From assembly GCF_900114055.1 (NCBI RefSeq), contig NZ_FORR01000025.1, positions 1 to 42,109 of the forward strand: 42,109 nucleotides of DNA, given 5' to 3'. The stretch's first letter is position 1, and the number at the start of each line of letters is the position of its first letter. The notes below the pieces were generated by a model, which was not told the DNA's origin, ran no database searches, and saw nothing but the letters and a program-made list of their open reading frames with translations. The position numbers were made by a program, and so were the translations under genes. Source of the stretch: Thermoflavimicrobium dichotomicum (GTDB lineage Bacteria > Bacillota > Bacilli > Thermoactinomycetales > Thermoactinomycetaceae). Below, one piece after another: positions 27,735 to 36,244 of the stretch.

Positions 27735-28697
27735 ATGGCAGTTACTCGAATTGCTGATATCATTGTCCCCGAAGTATTTAACCCGTATGTGATCAATCGG
27801 ACGATGGAATTAAGCGCACTAGTACAAAGTGGTATTATGCAAAATAGTGAAGAATTTGACCGGTTAGCAAGTGCCGCAGCCCGAACCGTAAACATGCCAT
27901 TCTGGAACGATCTGACTGGAGATGATGAAGTTCTTACTGATAACGGCGCTCTGACTCCTGGAAAAATCACCGCTGGTCAAGATCAAGCTGTCATTTTGCG
28001 CCGTGGTCGTGCTTGGGGGGCAAATGATCTAGCAGCGAATCTCGCCGGTGATGATCCGATGCGTGCCATCGGTGACCTGGTTGCAAGCTACTGGGCACGG
28101 ATGCTCCAAAAAGCATTGATCGCTACACTTGAGGGTGTATTCGCTTCTGCTTCAATGGCCAGCAATGTTCACGATATTTCTGGAGAAACCGGCGATGCCG
28201 CAACGATCTCTGGTGCCACCTTTATTGATGCAGTCCAAAAATTAGGTGACGCAAAAACTCAGCTATCTGGGGTTATGATACACTCGGCAGTTGAGGCAGC
28301 ATTGGCCAAAAAAGAATTGATTCAATATATCAGACCATCTGAGGGATCGACCGAAGTACCGTTCTATATGGGCAAACGGGTTATTGTTGATGATTCTTTG
28401 CCGGTGAACGGTGGCGTATATACAACCTACATCTTTGGTCAAGGAGCGATCGCATACGGAAATGGAAACCCGGTTGGCTTTGTTGCGACCGAGACCGACC
28501 GTGACAGCCTGGCTGGTGAAGACTATCTCATCAACCGCAAAACCTATATCCTGCATCCTCGTGGGGTAGCGTTCACCTCTGCGGCTGTTACCGGATCCAG
28601 CCCGACCAATGCAGAGCTGGCGAATGGCGCAAACTGGAACCGTGTCTATGAGCCTAAACAAATTCGTATCGTGAAGTTTGTACACAAAATAGCATGA
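27735..28697 (+). CDS. Major capsid protein
   Basis: A 320-residue capsid protein: VTRIADIIVPEVFNPYVINR at the front, an E-loop-like segment around 55-90, and the SGVMIHSAVEAALAKKELI and DDSLPV regions of HK97-fold coat proteins of SPP1/PBSX-type phages. It forms the icosahedral shell on the scaffold above. AAGGAG upstream. A terminator-like hairpin follows at once. Confidence 0.92.
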   Translation: MAVTRIADIIVPEVFNPYVINRTMELSALVQSGIMQNSEEFDRLASAAARTVNMPFWNDLTGDDEVLTDNGALTPGKITAGQDQAVILRRGRAWGANDLAANLAGDDPMRAIGDLVASYWARMLQKALIATLEGVFASASMASNVHDISGETGDAATISGATFIDAVQKLGDAKTQLSGVMIHSAVEAALAKKELIQYIRPSEGSTEVPFYMGKRVIVDDSLPVNGGVYTTYIFGQGAIAYGNGNPVGFVATETDRDSLAGEDYLINRKTYILHPRGVAFTSAAVTGSSPTNAELANGANWNRVYEPKQIRIVKFVHKIA

Positions 28698-28729
28698 GGG
28701 GAGCATTGGCTCTCCTCTAATTCTTTTTT
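28696..28729 (+). terminator. Partial terminator after the capsid gene
   Basis: GAGGGGAGC and GCTCTCCTC pair (one G-T) with an ATTG loop and a T-rich tail. Inside the late operon it would lower downstream expression relative to capsid, or be overridden by antitermination. Confidence 0.7.
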
Positions 28730-28740
28730 GGGGTGAGATC

Positions 28741-28872
28741 ATGAGTGTCACTGCTTTTAATCGGAGACGTCGGGAGTTAGCAAAACAACAGGAAGAATCA
28801 AAAACCAAAGCACAGGAACAAGAAGAGCAAAAGCAAGAGGTAAAAGAGACCAAGCGCAAAGGCAAAAAATGA
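28741..28872 (+). CDS. Small charged head-region protein
   Basis: A 43-residue protein (MSVTAFNRRRRELAKQQEES...KRKGKK) with GGGGTGAG upstream. Almost wholly Arg/Lys/Glu/Gln, probably helical or disordered. A small ORF of this kind often follows the capsid gene in this phage group; the role is unclear. Confidence 0.7.
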   Translation: MSVTAFNRRRRELAKQQEESKTKAQEQEEQKQEVKETKRKGKK

Positions 28873-28886
28873 GGGGGTGAACGGGC

Positions 28887-29198
28887 GTGACGGTAGATGA
28901 AGTAAAGGCGCTGTTGCGGATCAGCGGGACACAGCATGATAGCTATCTGTCCGTGATCCTACCAATGGCAAAAGAGTTTGTTACCACCTACTGCAACCGT
29001 GAATTTAAAGATGATCAAGGGGCTGAGTCCTTTCCTGACGGTGTAAAAATCGCGATCGCCAAGATTTGCGAATTTCACATGAAGCAATCCGGAGTCCAAA
29101 GCGAGACCCTCGCGCGCCACAGCGTCACCTATTCCAACGAATATCCAAGCGAAATCAAAACAATCCTGAACAACTACCGGCGCCCGAAATTCGTATGA
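28887..29198 (+). CDS. Head-tail connector (gp6/gp15-like)
   Basis: A 103-residue helical protein; TVDEVKALLRIS, YLSVILPMAKEFVTTYCNR and a central acidic loop are typical of the connector ring below the portal (HK97 gp6, SPP1 gp15). GTG start with GAGGGGGTG. The stop overlaps the next ATG. Confidence 0.87.
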   Translation: MTVDEVKALLRISGTQHDSYLSVILPMAKEFVTTYCNREFKDDQGAESFPDGVKIAIAKICEFHMKQSGVQSETLARHSVTYSNEYPSEIKTILNNYRRPKFV

Positions 29199-29515
29199 GT
29201 ATCGAGCGCTTTTTTGTTCCTGGCTTTGAGTTGTGGCGATATACCGAATCATCGGATGAGTTGGGAAACCAGGTAAAAGTATGGTCGAAGGTTGCCGATC
29301 TCGTAGGAATCATGGATGCAGTCACCGGCACAGAGCAACAGGTTGCCAATGCTCCGCAGGTGACAGCTACCCATATGTTTTTCACCTATGCGGACACAAA
29401 TATCAGGGAAAAAGATCGAATCCGGTACAAATGCAAAGAATACAATATTCTTTTCATCGACGATCCTATGAACTATGGTCGATTTCTTCAGGTATCCTTG
29501 GAGCTGATTCGATGA
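29195..29515 (+). CDS. Head closure / head-tail joining protein (gp16-like)
   Basis: A 106-residue beta-rich protein (FELWRYTESSDELGNQVKVW...IREKDRIRYKCKEYNILFI) fitting the SPP1 gp16 / head-tail joining family, which plugs the portal channel. The ATG at 29195 overlaps the previous TGA. Confidence 0.85.
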   Translation: MSIERFFVPGFELWRYTESSDELGNQVKVWSKVADLVGIMDAVTGTEQQVANAPQVTATHMFFTYADTNIREKDRIRYKCKEYNILFIDDPMNYGRFLQVSLELIR

Positions 29516-29934
29516 AATACCGTTCGAACGTCAAAAACATCATCAAAATATTGAATGAAAACGAGGAACGAGCACTCCATGCGGTTGGGATCCTCGTCCG
29601 AGGTGAAGCACAAACCAGAGCGCCAGTAGATGAGGGAAATCTTCGTGACAGCATCGATTATTTGGTGAACGACAGCAGAAAATCAGTGATCATCGGCGCG
29701 AGTGCAGCGTATGCGCCTTATGTGGAGTATGGGACACGGCCCCACTTCCCACCTCCTAACGCATTAAAAGGATGGGCCAAACGGCATGGAGCAGAGGGAG
29801 CAGAATTTTTGATTGCCCGAAGCATTTCAAAGAAAGGAACAAAAGCTCAACCCTTCTTAACTCCGGCTTTCGAAGATAACAAGCAGAACATAAAAAAATT
29901 GATCGCTCGTGAATTGGGGCGTAGATTGAAATGA
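29512..29934 (+). CDS. Tail completion protein (HK97 gp10-like)
   Basis: A 140-residue protein with APVDEGNLRDSI, YAPYVEYGTRPHFPPP and AQPFLTPAF, the signature order of the HK97 gp10 family at the head-tail interface. ATGA overlaps on both sides. Confidence 0.92.
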   Translation: MKYRSNVKNIIKILNENEERALHAVGILVRGEAQTRAPVDEGNLRDSIDYLVNDSRKSVIIGASAAYAPYVEYGTRPHFPPPNALKGWAKRHGAEGAEFLIARSISKKGTKAQPFLTPAFEDNKQNIKKLIARELGRRLK

Positions 29935-30305
29935 TCGAGTTGCAAAAGTTCATCGTATCCGAATTGAAAAAGATTCATCCGAGGGTTTACCAGGAATGGG
30001 CTCCGGAGGATGCAGTTTTTCCTTATGTCGTTTACAGATTTCCAACGAGCAATCCAAACGAACGGCGGGAGGATTTTATACTTGAGATTGATATTTGGGA
30101 TCAACCTCCGGATGGTTCAACGGTTACACTTCAACAATTAGCCGATCAAATCGATTCATCACTCAATGGGGTTCGATATACCAGCGAAGATTGGAACACA
30201 AGAATCGATCGCATCAACCGGCTGATGATCCCGGATCCGGATGAAACGATCAGACGGAGACAATTGCGCTACGAGCTGAGAACCTTTGAGGCAGGAGGAA
30301 TGTGA
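29931..30305 (+). CDS. Tail terminator-like protein (gp17-like)
   Basis: A 124-residue protein; EWAPEDAVFPYVVYRF and FILEIDIWDQ are typical of the small tail-joining/terminator proteins in this operon slot. It caps the tail tube and contacts the head. Coupled by ATGA to the gene before. Confidence 0.82.
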   Translation: MIELQKFIVSELKKIHPRVYQEWAPEDAVFPYVVYRFPTSNPNERREDFILEIDIWDQPPDGSTVTLQQLADQIDSSLNGVRYTSEDWNTRIDRINRLMIPDPDETIRRRQLRYELRTFEAGGM

Positions 30306-30306
30306 A

Positions 30307-30894
30307 ATGGCAACGACTCATCAAACCCATGGGATAACCCGCCAAACCATCAAGAATATGCTTCTTGATGCTGGGGCGGTCTACGTCAATTATGGAGAAA
30401 CTGATGAGCGGTTGATTGGAGCAACAAGTGGTGGAAATACCTTCACTGTTGAGCGTGAGATTAAAATTATTGAAATTGACGGGGCTCGCGGGAAAGTGAA
30501 AGGGGCTCGCCGGATCACTGAAGAAAATGCGGTGCTGACCATCAACTTGCTTGAAATGAGTGCCGAAAATTTTAAATTAATGCTGACAGCGGCTGATGTT
30601 TCTGATTGGCTAGATACGGATGGATCGACCGTCATTGGTAAAGTGATTAAGCCACGTGGGCAAATTTTAGATAGCGACTACGTGAAAAATATCGCCTTAG
30701 TTGCCACGGTTAGTGGTACGGATCAGCCATGCGTTATTATCTTGAAAAATGTATTGGCTGATGACGAACTAGAAATCGAATTAGAAGACAAAGAAGAAGG
30801 GAAACCAGAGGTTGCTCTTTCTGCACATTATGATCCTGAAAAGGTTACTGAACCTCCTTATGAAATTCGATATCCGGCGGTGAGTACTACATGA
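30307..30894 (+). CDS. Major tail tube protein
   Basis: A 195-residue beta-rich protein (MATTHQTHGITRQTIKNMLL..., GGNTFTVEREIKIIEIDGARG...) in the tube slot between the terminator and chaperones. GGAGGAATGTGAA before the ATG at 30307. It would polymerise into the tail tube around the tape measure. Assignment rests on position, size and beta content. Confidence 0.82.
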   Translation: MATTHQTHGITRQTIKNMLLDAGAVYVNYGETDERLIGATSGGNTFTVEREIKIIEIDGARGKVKGARRITEENAVLTINLLEMSAENFKLMLTAADVSDWLDTDGSTVIGKVIKPRGQILDSDYVKNIALVATVSGTDQPCVIILKNVLADDELEIELEDKEEGKPEVALSAHYDPEKVTEPPYEIRYPAVSTT

Positions 30895-31208
30895 GACAAT
30901 TAAAAACGAGTGATATTTTCCGTTTATCTTCGATCATCCGTAAATTGAATCTTAAAAAAGAGTTGGCCAGTCTTAATGCAGAGACTCCAGAAAAATTCGG
31001 TCTCCAACTCATTTTGCTTTTGTTCGAGAATCTGGATCAAGCGGAGGAGGAAATTTCCGCTTTCTTCGCGGATCTGGCCGGCAAGAAGCCGGAGGAATTC
31101 AAAGAAATGGATTTGGCGGAGCTTTCCCAATTCATTGAGGAGCTTCAAGAAGTTCAAGGTCTCAAGGATTTTTTTCGCTCGCTCTTTCAGACGGGGAAAG
31201 TGAGCTAA
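30891..31208 (+). CDS. Tail assembly chaperone, short (G-type) product
   Basis: A 105-residue, largely acidic, helical protein overlapping the tube gene by 4 bases. Near its end the mRNA has seven consecutive T (31169-31175) positioned as T TTT TTT in this frame. A -1 slip there fuses it to the downstream frame. Such G/G-T pairs coat the tape measure protein during tail assembly. Confidence 0.85.
   Translation: MRQLKTSDIFRLSSIIRKLNLKKELASLNAETPEKFGLQLILLLFENLDQAEEEISAFFADLAGKKPEEFKEMDLAELSQFIEELQEVQGLKDFFRSLFQTGKVS
31169..31175 (+). promoter_or_regulatory. Slippery heptamer for programmed -1 frameshift
   Basis: TTTTTTT is in the required X XXY YYZ phase of the chaperone frame. After a -1 shift, reading continues SLALSDGESELTDLLLKRYN without a stop into the T-type segment. 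Confidence 0.8.
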
Positions 31209-31489
31209 CCGATCTATTGCTCAAACGATATAATTCAGGTTTCGCCCATCTGCTGGAAATGAATCTGGTGGATGGGCTTTCTCTTATTAATAAGGCGCTG
31301 GAAAAGGAAATGGAGGAAAGAGCCTGGGAGTTTTATTTGGCATTTTATCCTCATCAAGAAAATCCGAAGTCATTTGACCAGGTTCTAGCCGAAGTCAAGA
31401 GCAAACAAACCACGCCACAAACCAAGCTATCAAAAGAAGAAATTATCAGACGGGCTGAGGCTATCAAAAAAGCGGATCAAAGGAGGTGA
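31175..31489 (+). CDS. Tail assembly chaperone, T-type segment (made as a G-T fusion)
   Basis: The frame is open from the slip site through ELTDLLLKRYNSGFAHLLEM to the stop, giving a G-T fusion of about 199 residues from the 30891 start. The T part alone has only a poor TTG (31217) without a binding site, so the fusion is the likely product. It precedes the tape measure gene, as expected for its role as a tape measure chaperone. Confidence 0.82.
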   Translation, partial: SLALSDGESELTDLLLKRYNSGFAHLLEMNLVDGLSLINKALEKEMEERAWEFYLAFYPHQENPKSFDQVLAEVKSKQTTPQTKLSKEEIIRRAEAIKKADQRR

Positions 31490-31493
31490 GATC

Positions 31494-33776
31494 GTGGAAC
31501 TCTTCAGGATGTTTGGGGAAGTCGCTTTAAAAGGTGGTAAAGCCGTTACCAGCAATTTGAAAGTAATTGATCTAGAAGCTGCAAGGGCTGCACGTTCACT
31601 GGAAGCCATCCCCGATAAAGTGGAAACCGAAGTTGATGTAGACACAGATAAAGCAGAAAGTAAGATCTCAAGATTAATGAATAGCTTTGGGACTATGCAA
31701 GCAGGGATGATGGCATTGGGGCCTGCTGTGATCCCGGTGATGGCTTCATTGGCGGGATTAGCCGGGGGTTTAGGTGCTTCCTTTGCTGCTGCCGGTGCCG
31801 GTGTAGCATCCTTTGCAGCCATTGCAGTTCCAGCACTTAAAGGGGTCTTTGATGCTTCGAAAGAGGTAGAAAAGATCAACGAAAAAATTGCAAAAGCGGA
31901 CACTGCAAAGGAAAGAGCAAAAGCAATGAAAGAATTGCAAGCAGTTTATGGGGAGTTAACATCCCAAGAACGAAAAGCTCTAAAAGCCCTGCAGGACTTT
32001 AAATCATTTTGGAAATCATTTGTTAGATCTCTACAAAGTCCTATCTTGGATATTTTCATCAAAGGTCTGGGTACCTTAAAAACCACGCTCGAAAAACTGA
32101 GGCCAACTTTCGAACTCTCTATTGATGCTGTTTCTCAGTTGTTCGACAGTATGGATAAGGCCTTGAAAGGCCAGGAAATGCAGGATTTTTTTCACTGGCT
32201 GACTAGAAACGCAAGTTTGGCCATCTTAAACTTTGGAAAGGCATTTGGGAATGTCATGAGGGGAATCATGCACTTACTCATGGCATTCGAACCGGTTTCC
32301 CATGATATGCAAAATGGCTTGGTCGGATTGACAGAGAAATTCGCGAACTGGGCGGCAGGATTGAAACACTCGGAAGGATTCAAACAATTTATTGCATATG
32401 TTCAGGCGAACGGTCCCAAACTGATGAACATTATAGGTCAGATAGCGATTCTTATAGGCAAGCTTATTCAATCGATGGCTCCATTTGGACCAATTGTATT
32501 GGATGTCGTTAGTGCTCTATTGCAGTTCGTAAATTGGCTATTGAATCTTCATCCAGCAGTCGGGCCTGTTCTTATTGGTATACTCCAGCTGGCGGGGATT
32601 ATGAGATTATTGGCTGGGCCAATTGGGTCTATCATTGGATTATTTAAAAGGATGGGTCCAGTTTTCAAAGCAATAGGAAATGGCTTTGTGACTTTTGGAA
32701 AATGGATTGCACAGTTAGGTCCTATCATTGTAAGACTGGCGACAGGAGCTTTTCGCCTATTGGTTCAAGGACTTCTTGGTATTATTCGTGTGCTAAATCT
32801 ACTCAGAATTGCATTCATGACGAACCCATTCTTGTTGATCATTACTGCTGTTGTAGCCCTGGTTGCTATCATCATTTACAACTGGGATACTATCAAAGTT
32901 TATTTGATAGCAGCTTGGAACTATATTAAAGCAGTTGCCATTGTTGTATGGAATGCTATCAAAAGTTTCTTTATTAGCTTGTGGAATGGAATAAAATTGA
33001 CTGCCATTGCATTATGGAATGCGATTAAAGCGTTCCTGGTCAGTTTATGGAATACAATCAAGTTTATGGCCATAAGTGTCTGGAATGGGTTGAAATCTGT
33101 TATTATTTCCATCTGGAATGTCATTAAATCTATGACTTTAACTGTCTGGAATGTTATTAAGTCATTTATTATTACAATTTGGAATGTGATCAAATCATTT
33201 GTAACCAGCGCGGTCAACGGCGTGAAAAATGTCATCACGAGAATTTGGAACGGGATAAAAAGTATTACTTTGAGCGTTTGGAATACAATTAAAAATGTTG
33301 TAGGCAATGCGATCACCGGGGCCTGGAATACAATAAAAGGTTTTGCTTCTCGTTTTCTCAGTGCGGGGAAAGGTCTGCTCGATGCATTTATTAACGGGAT
33401 AAAGTCCGGTTTTTCAAGAGCAATTGGGGCAGTCAAAGAAGGATTAGCCAAAATACGCTCTTATCTCCCGTTCTCTCCAGCGAAAGAGGGACCTTTGAGT
33501 GATCTTGACAAATCCGGTGAGAGTTTCTTCCCGACTTTTGCTAGCCGGATGCACAAAGGATTGAGACCAGCACTGAATCAGGTTAGTGCCGGTATGGGAC
33601 AAGTTCGATCATTAATTGGCAATCCGCCTCTCTCAGCTGGAGCAAATGGAACCACTTTAATTACAGGGAATACTTTTATCATTCGCGAGGAAGCTGATAT
33701 TCAAAAAGTGGCAGAAAAGCTTTATCAAATACAGCAACGAAAATCGCGAACGGCAGCGAGAGGAGGCATTCTATGA
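31494..33776 (+). CDS. Tape measure protein
   Basis: A 760-residue protein. Ala/Gly-rich hydrophobic segments at about 65-120 and 380-460 are followed by about thirteen copies of an 11-residue WNxIK repeat (about 475-615) and a C-terminal domain (LPFSPAKEGPLSD, typical of this family). It sets tail length and is ejected with DNA. By the usual ratio the tail would be about 110 nm; this is inference. GTG start with GGAGGTGAGATC. Confidence 0.93.
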   Translation: MELFRMFGEVALKGGKAVTSNLKVIDLEAARAARSLEAIPDKVETEVDVDTDKAESKISRLMNSFGTMQAGMMALGPAVIPVMASLAGLAGGLGASFAAAGAGVASFAAIAVPALKGVFDASKEVEKINEKIAKADTAKERAKAMKELQAVYGELTSQERKALKALQDFKSFWKSFVRSLQSPILDIFIKGLGTLKTTLEKLRPTFELSIDAVSQLFDSMDKALKGQEMQDFFHWLTRNASLAILNFGKAFGNVMRGIMHLLMAFEPVSHDMQNGLVGLTEKFANWAAGLKHSEGFKQFIAYVQANGPKLMNIIGQIAILIGKLIQSMAPFGPIVLDVVSALLQFVNWLLNLHPAVGPVLIGILQLAGIMRLLAGPIGSIIGLFKRMGPVFKAIGNGFVTFGKWIAQLGPIIVRLATGAFRLLVQGLLGIIRVLNLLRIAFMTNPFLLIITAVVALVAIIIYNWDTIKVYLIAAWNYIKAVAIVVWNAIKSFFISLWNGIKLTAIALWNAIKAFLVSLWNTIKFMAISVWNGLKSVIISIWNVIKSMTLTVWNVIKSFIITIWNVIKSFVTSAVNGVKNVITRIWNGIKSITLSVWNTIKNVVGNAITGAWNTIKGFASRFLSAGKGLLDAFINGIKSGFSRAIGAVKEGLAKIRSYLPFSPAKEGPLSDLDKSGESFFPTFASRMHKGLRPALNQVSAGMGQVRSLIGNPPLSAGANGTTLITGNTFIIREEADIQKVAEKLYQIQQRKSRTAARGGIL

Positions 33777-36244
33777 GCAGGATGACCTCTTTTTATTTTA
33801 ATGGGAAATCAAGCAGTGAATTTCCCTGGCTTTTAATCAATAGGGTGAATAACTCAATCTTGCCACCGATTGAAAATAAGATTGTTACAGTACCTGGAAA
33901 ACCGGGTTTTTTTCATATGGGAAGGCAGATTGGACATCGAGAGGAAAAGATCAAGATCACTATTTTGGCAGATAGCAGGGAGGATCGGGAAGCAAAAAAG
34001 AGGATCTTAGCTCAATGGCTCAATACAGACACGCCACAGACTTTTTATTATTCGTATGAACAAGACAAAGAATACAAAGCGATCTTGGACGGTGAAACGG
34101 ATCTTGAAAGAATCGTAACAGACGGGGAAGCAGAGTTGACATTTTTGATTCCGGATCCCCACGCTTACGGAGCAACCAAGAGCCAAACCGTTGCTGTAGT
34201 TGATACTAAGGAGGATACGGATGTTCAAAGCGAGTGGTCAAGCGGGACGCTGAATGGAGTGGTAGCAACAGCCAATGGCCTGCAACTCCAAAAGGAAGGT
34301 CAGGATTTCAGCCGAACCTTTGATTTTTCCACTGGTACAAAATCGGGAACAGTGGTCGCAAACGGAGCCTTGCAGCTCAAAAAAGGATTAGACATTCACA
34401 AAGTTGACACAACTGATGCCGATTGGAACACGAAAACAGGTGGATCAAACACCACAGGATCGAACGGAAATTTGGTTTTAACTGGGCTACCCAACTACAC
34501 CTTCTTAGACCACATGGCTGATTTTGCTTCAACTGGATGGTCAACCACAACTTTAAAAAGTGGAATCTCCCAACAACCTGGGTATGTAAGGTTAGAGAAG
34601 ACTGCAACGGGATCTGGCACCCAACAGGCGGTTTATCGACAAATGGCTGTCACGTTTCCCTGTACCATTGACATCCGAGTAAAAACAAATTCTTCACAAA
34701 CAACCTTCTATGTGGCTGACTCTGCCAACCGCTACAACGTATACTTGCCAAATACGAATGATGTATGGAAATGGTTTCGGGTAGTAGCGACTCCAACTGA
34801 TGCGAAACTTTACGAGTTTGGGAATAGTACACCGCTTGGCACATTTACATCGAGTTCTTATACATCGGGAGCACGGATAGGATTTATAGTTTTCGATAAC
34901 AACTCAGGGACAGTTGAGATTGATGTGGTGTATCACGTCAACGCTGATCTGGGCACACCTCCAGCCAGCTGGACAGGTACCAGAATAAACCAAGTTTCCT
35001 TGGGTTCTGTTGTATCGGTTTTATCTTCTTCCCTAAACTATGAATGGTCCGCAGTTACGGCAACAACGGACCCAAACTCTCAATCAGTATTGGTTGAGGT
35101 ACGAACCTTTGATGGAACTACATGGTCGCAATGGTTTCCGGTAGAAAGCGGACAAGCTATTCCAGGGTTGACCAAGGGGAGTACATGGGGGACAAACTCC
35201 AAACTCGAATATAAAATCTCGCTGATTACGACTGATCCCGGTTTTTCTCCCGCAGTTACTGACTTGAGCATCGATATCATTTCTGGCTATCAGCCGAATG
35301 GAACGTGGGAAAGTGAATCGGTCAGTTTATCTCAAGTGGGACGAGCGGCTTCAACGTTAATCGGTTGGGTCAATAAAAATATTCCAAGTGGAACCACAGC
35401 ACGTTATTATACTGCTCTGTCGACAGACGGAGGCAACACTTGGGGATCGTGGCAGGAGGTTACCACAAGTGGAAGCTCTATACCTCAGATCAACTCTTCA
35501 TTGAACTTGGCAACGGCATACGTCAAGTTCAAGGTAGAATTGAGCACAACAGATGTCGCTATAACTCCCGAAGTCACTTCTGTGACAACTCAGTTAACAA
35601 CTGCCTACAAAACCACAGGCGAAAGAATCTCAACGGGTGTTTCGATCAACATTGAGGACATTTACGACACCTACATCGGATGGGACGTTTCCCCGAACGG
35701 ATCACCGGATGTTGAAATCTATGTCCAGTTGGTGGATCAAGGGAATCAACCAACCCCTGGAGGATGGATTCAAGTCCTACAAAATCCCACTAAGATTCCA
35801 GGGATCACTCAAGGTTCCACCATCACGAATAAAAAGCTGTACACCAAGCAAGTGCTAAAAACATCCAATCCATCATCTACTCCGACCCTTCACCGTCTCC
35901 TTTGGTGGATCAAGCCATTCGAGGACAAAGTAATTGAATATGAAGGAACAGCCAAGGCTTATCCAAAAATCACAGTGACATTCAAACAGAATGTTTCCAA
36001 CTTCTACGAGGTCTCTCATTTTGAAACAGGAAACAAGGTTTTAATAAACAGGTCGTTTAGCCCAAATGACGTGCTTGTAATTGACAACTCGACAGGAAAA
36101 GTGACGCTCAACGGTGTACTTGACATGGCTTCTGTTTCCATCGACAGTGATTTCTTCTACCTGAATCCTGGAACAAACACAATCAATGTAACACCCACTA
36201 GTGTTGCTGAGGTTGTGGCAGAATGGAGGGAGAGATTTATTTGA
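33773..36244 (+). CDS. Distal tail protein (Dit) with large insertion/extension
   Basis: An 823-residue protein. The first 140 residues are a siphophage Dit/tail-component domain (FYFNGKSSSEFPWLLINRV, PGKPGFFHMGRQ, FLIPDPHAYG). The rest is a long beta-rich region. It has at least two repeated modules (SQWFPVESGQAIP...; WGSWQEVTTSGSSIP...) of a concanavalin/laminin-like or fibronectin-like type and ends with a tail-component C-terminal part. This makes an 'evolved' Dit that may carry carbohydrate-binding modules for host recognition. It overlaps the tape measure gene by 4 bases. Confidence 0.85.
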   Translation: MSRMTSFYFNGKSSSEFPWLLINRVNNSILPPIENKIVTVPGKPGFFHMGRQIGHREEKIKITILADSREDREAKKRILAQWLNTDTPQTFYYSYEQDKEYKAILDGETDLERIVTDGEAELTFLIPDPHAYGATKSQTVAVVDTKEDTDVQSEWSSGTLNGVVATANGLQLQKEGQDFSRTFDFSTGTKSGTVVANGALQLKKGLDIHKVDTTDADWNTKTGGSNTTGSNGNLVLTGLPNYTFLDHMADFASTGWSTTTLKSGISQQPGYVRLEKTATGSGTQQAVYRQMAVTFPCTIDIRVKTNSSQTTFYVADSANRYNVYLPNTNDVWKWFRVVATPTDAKLYEFGNSTPLGTFTSSSYTSGARIGFIVFDNNSGTVEIDVVYHVNADLGTPPASWTGTRINQVSLGSVVSVLSSSLNYEWSAVTATTDPNSQSVLVEVRTFDGTTWSQWFPVESGQAIPGLTKGSTWGTNSKLEYKISLITTDPGFSPAVTDLSIDIISGYQPNGTWESESVSLSQVGRAASTLIGWVNKNIPSGTTARYYTALSTDGGNTWGSWQEVTTSGSSIPQINSSLNLATAYVKFKVELSTTDVAITPEVTSVTTQLTTAYKTTGERISTGVSINIEDIYDTYIGWDVSPNGSPDVEIYVQLVDQGNQPTPGGWIQVLQNPTKIPGITQGSTITNKKLYTKQVLKTSNPSSTPTLHRLLWWIKPFEDKVIEYEGTAKAYPKITVTFKQNVSNFYEVSHFETGNKVLINRSFSPNDVLVIDNSTGKVTLNGVLDMASVSIDSDFFYLNPGTNTINVTPTSVAEVVAEWRERFI

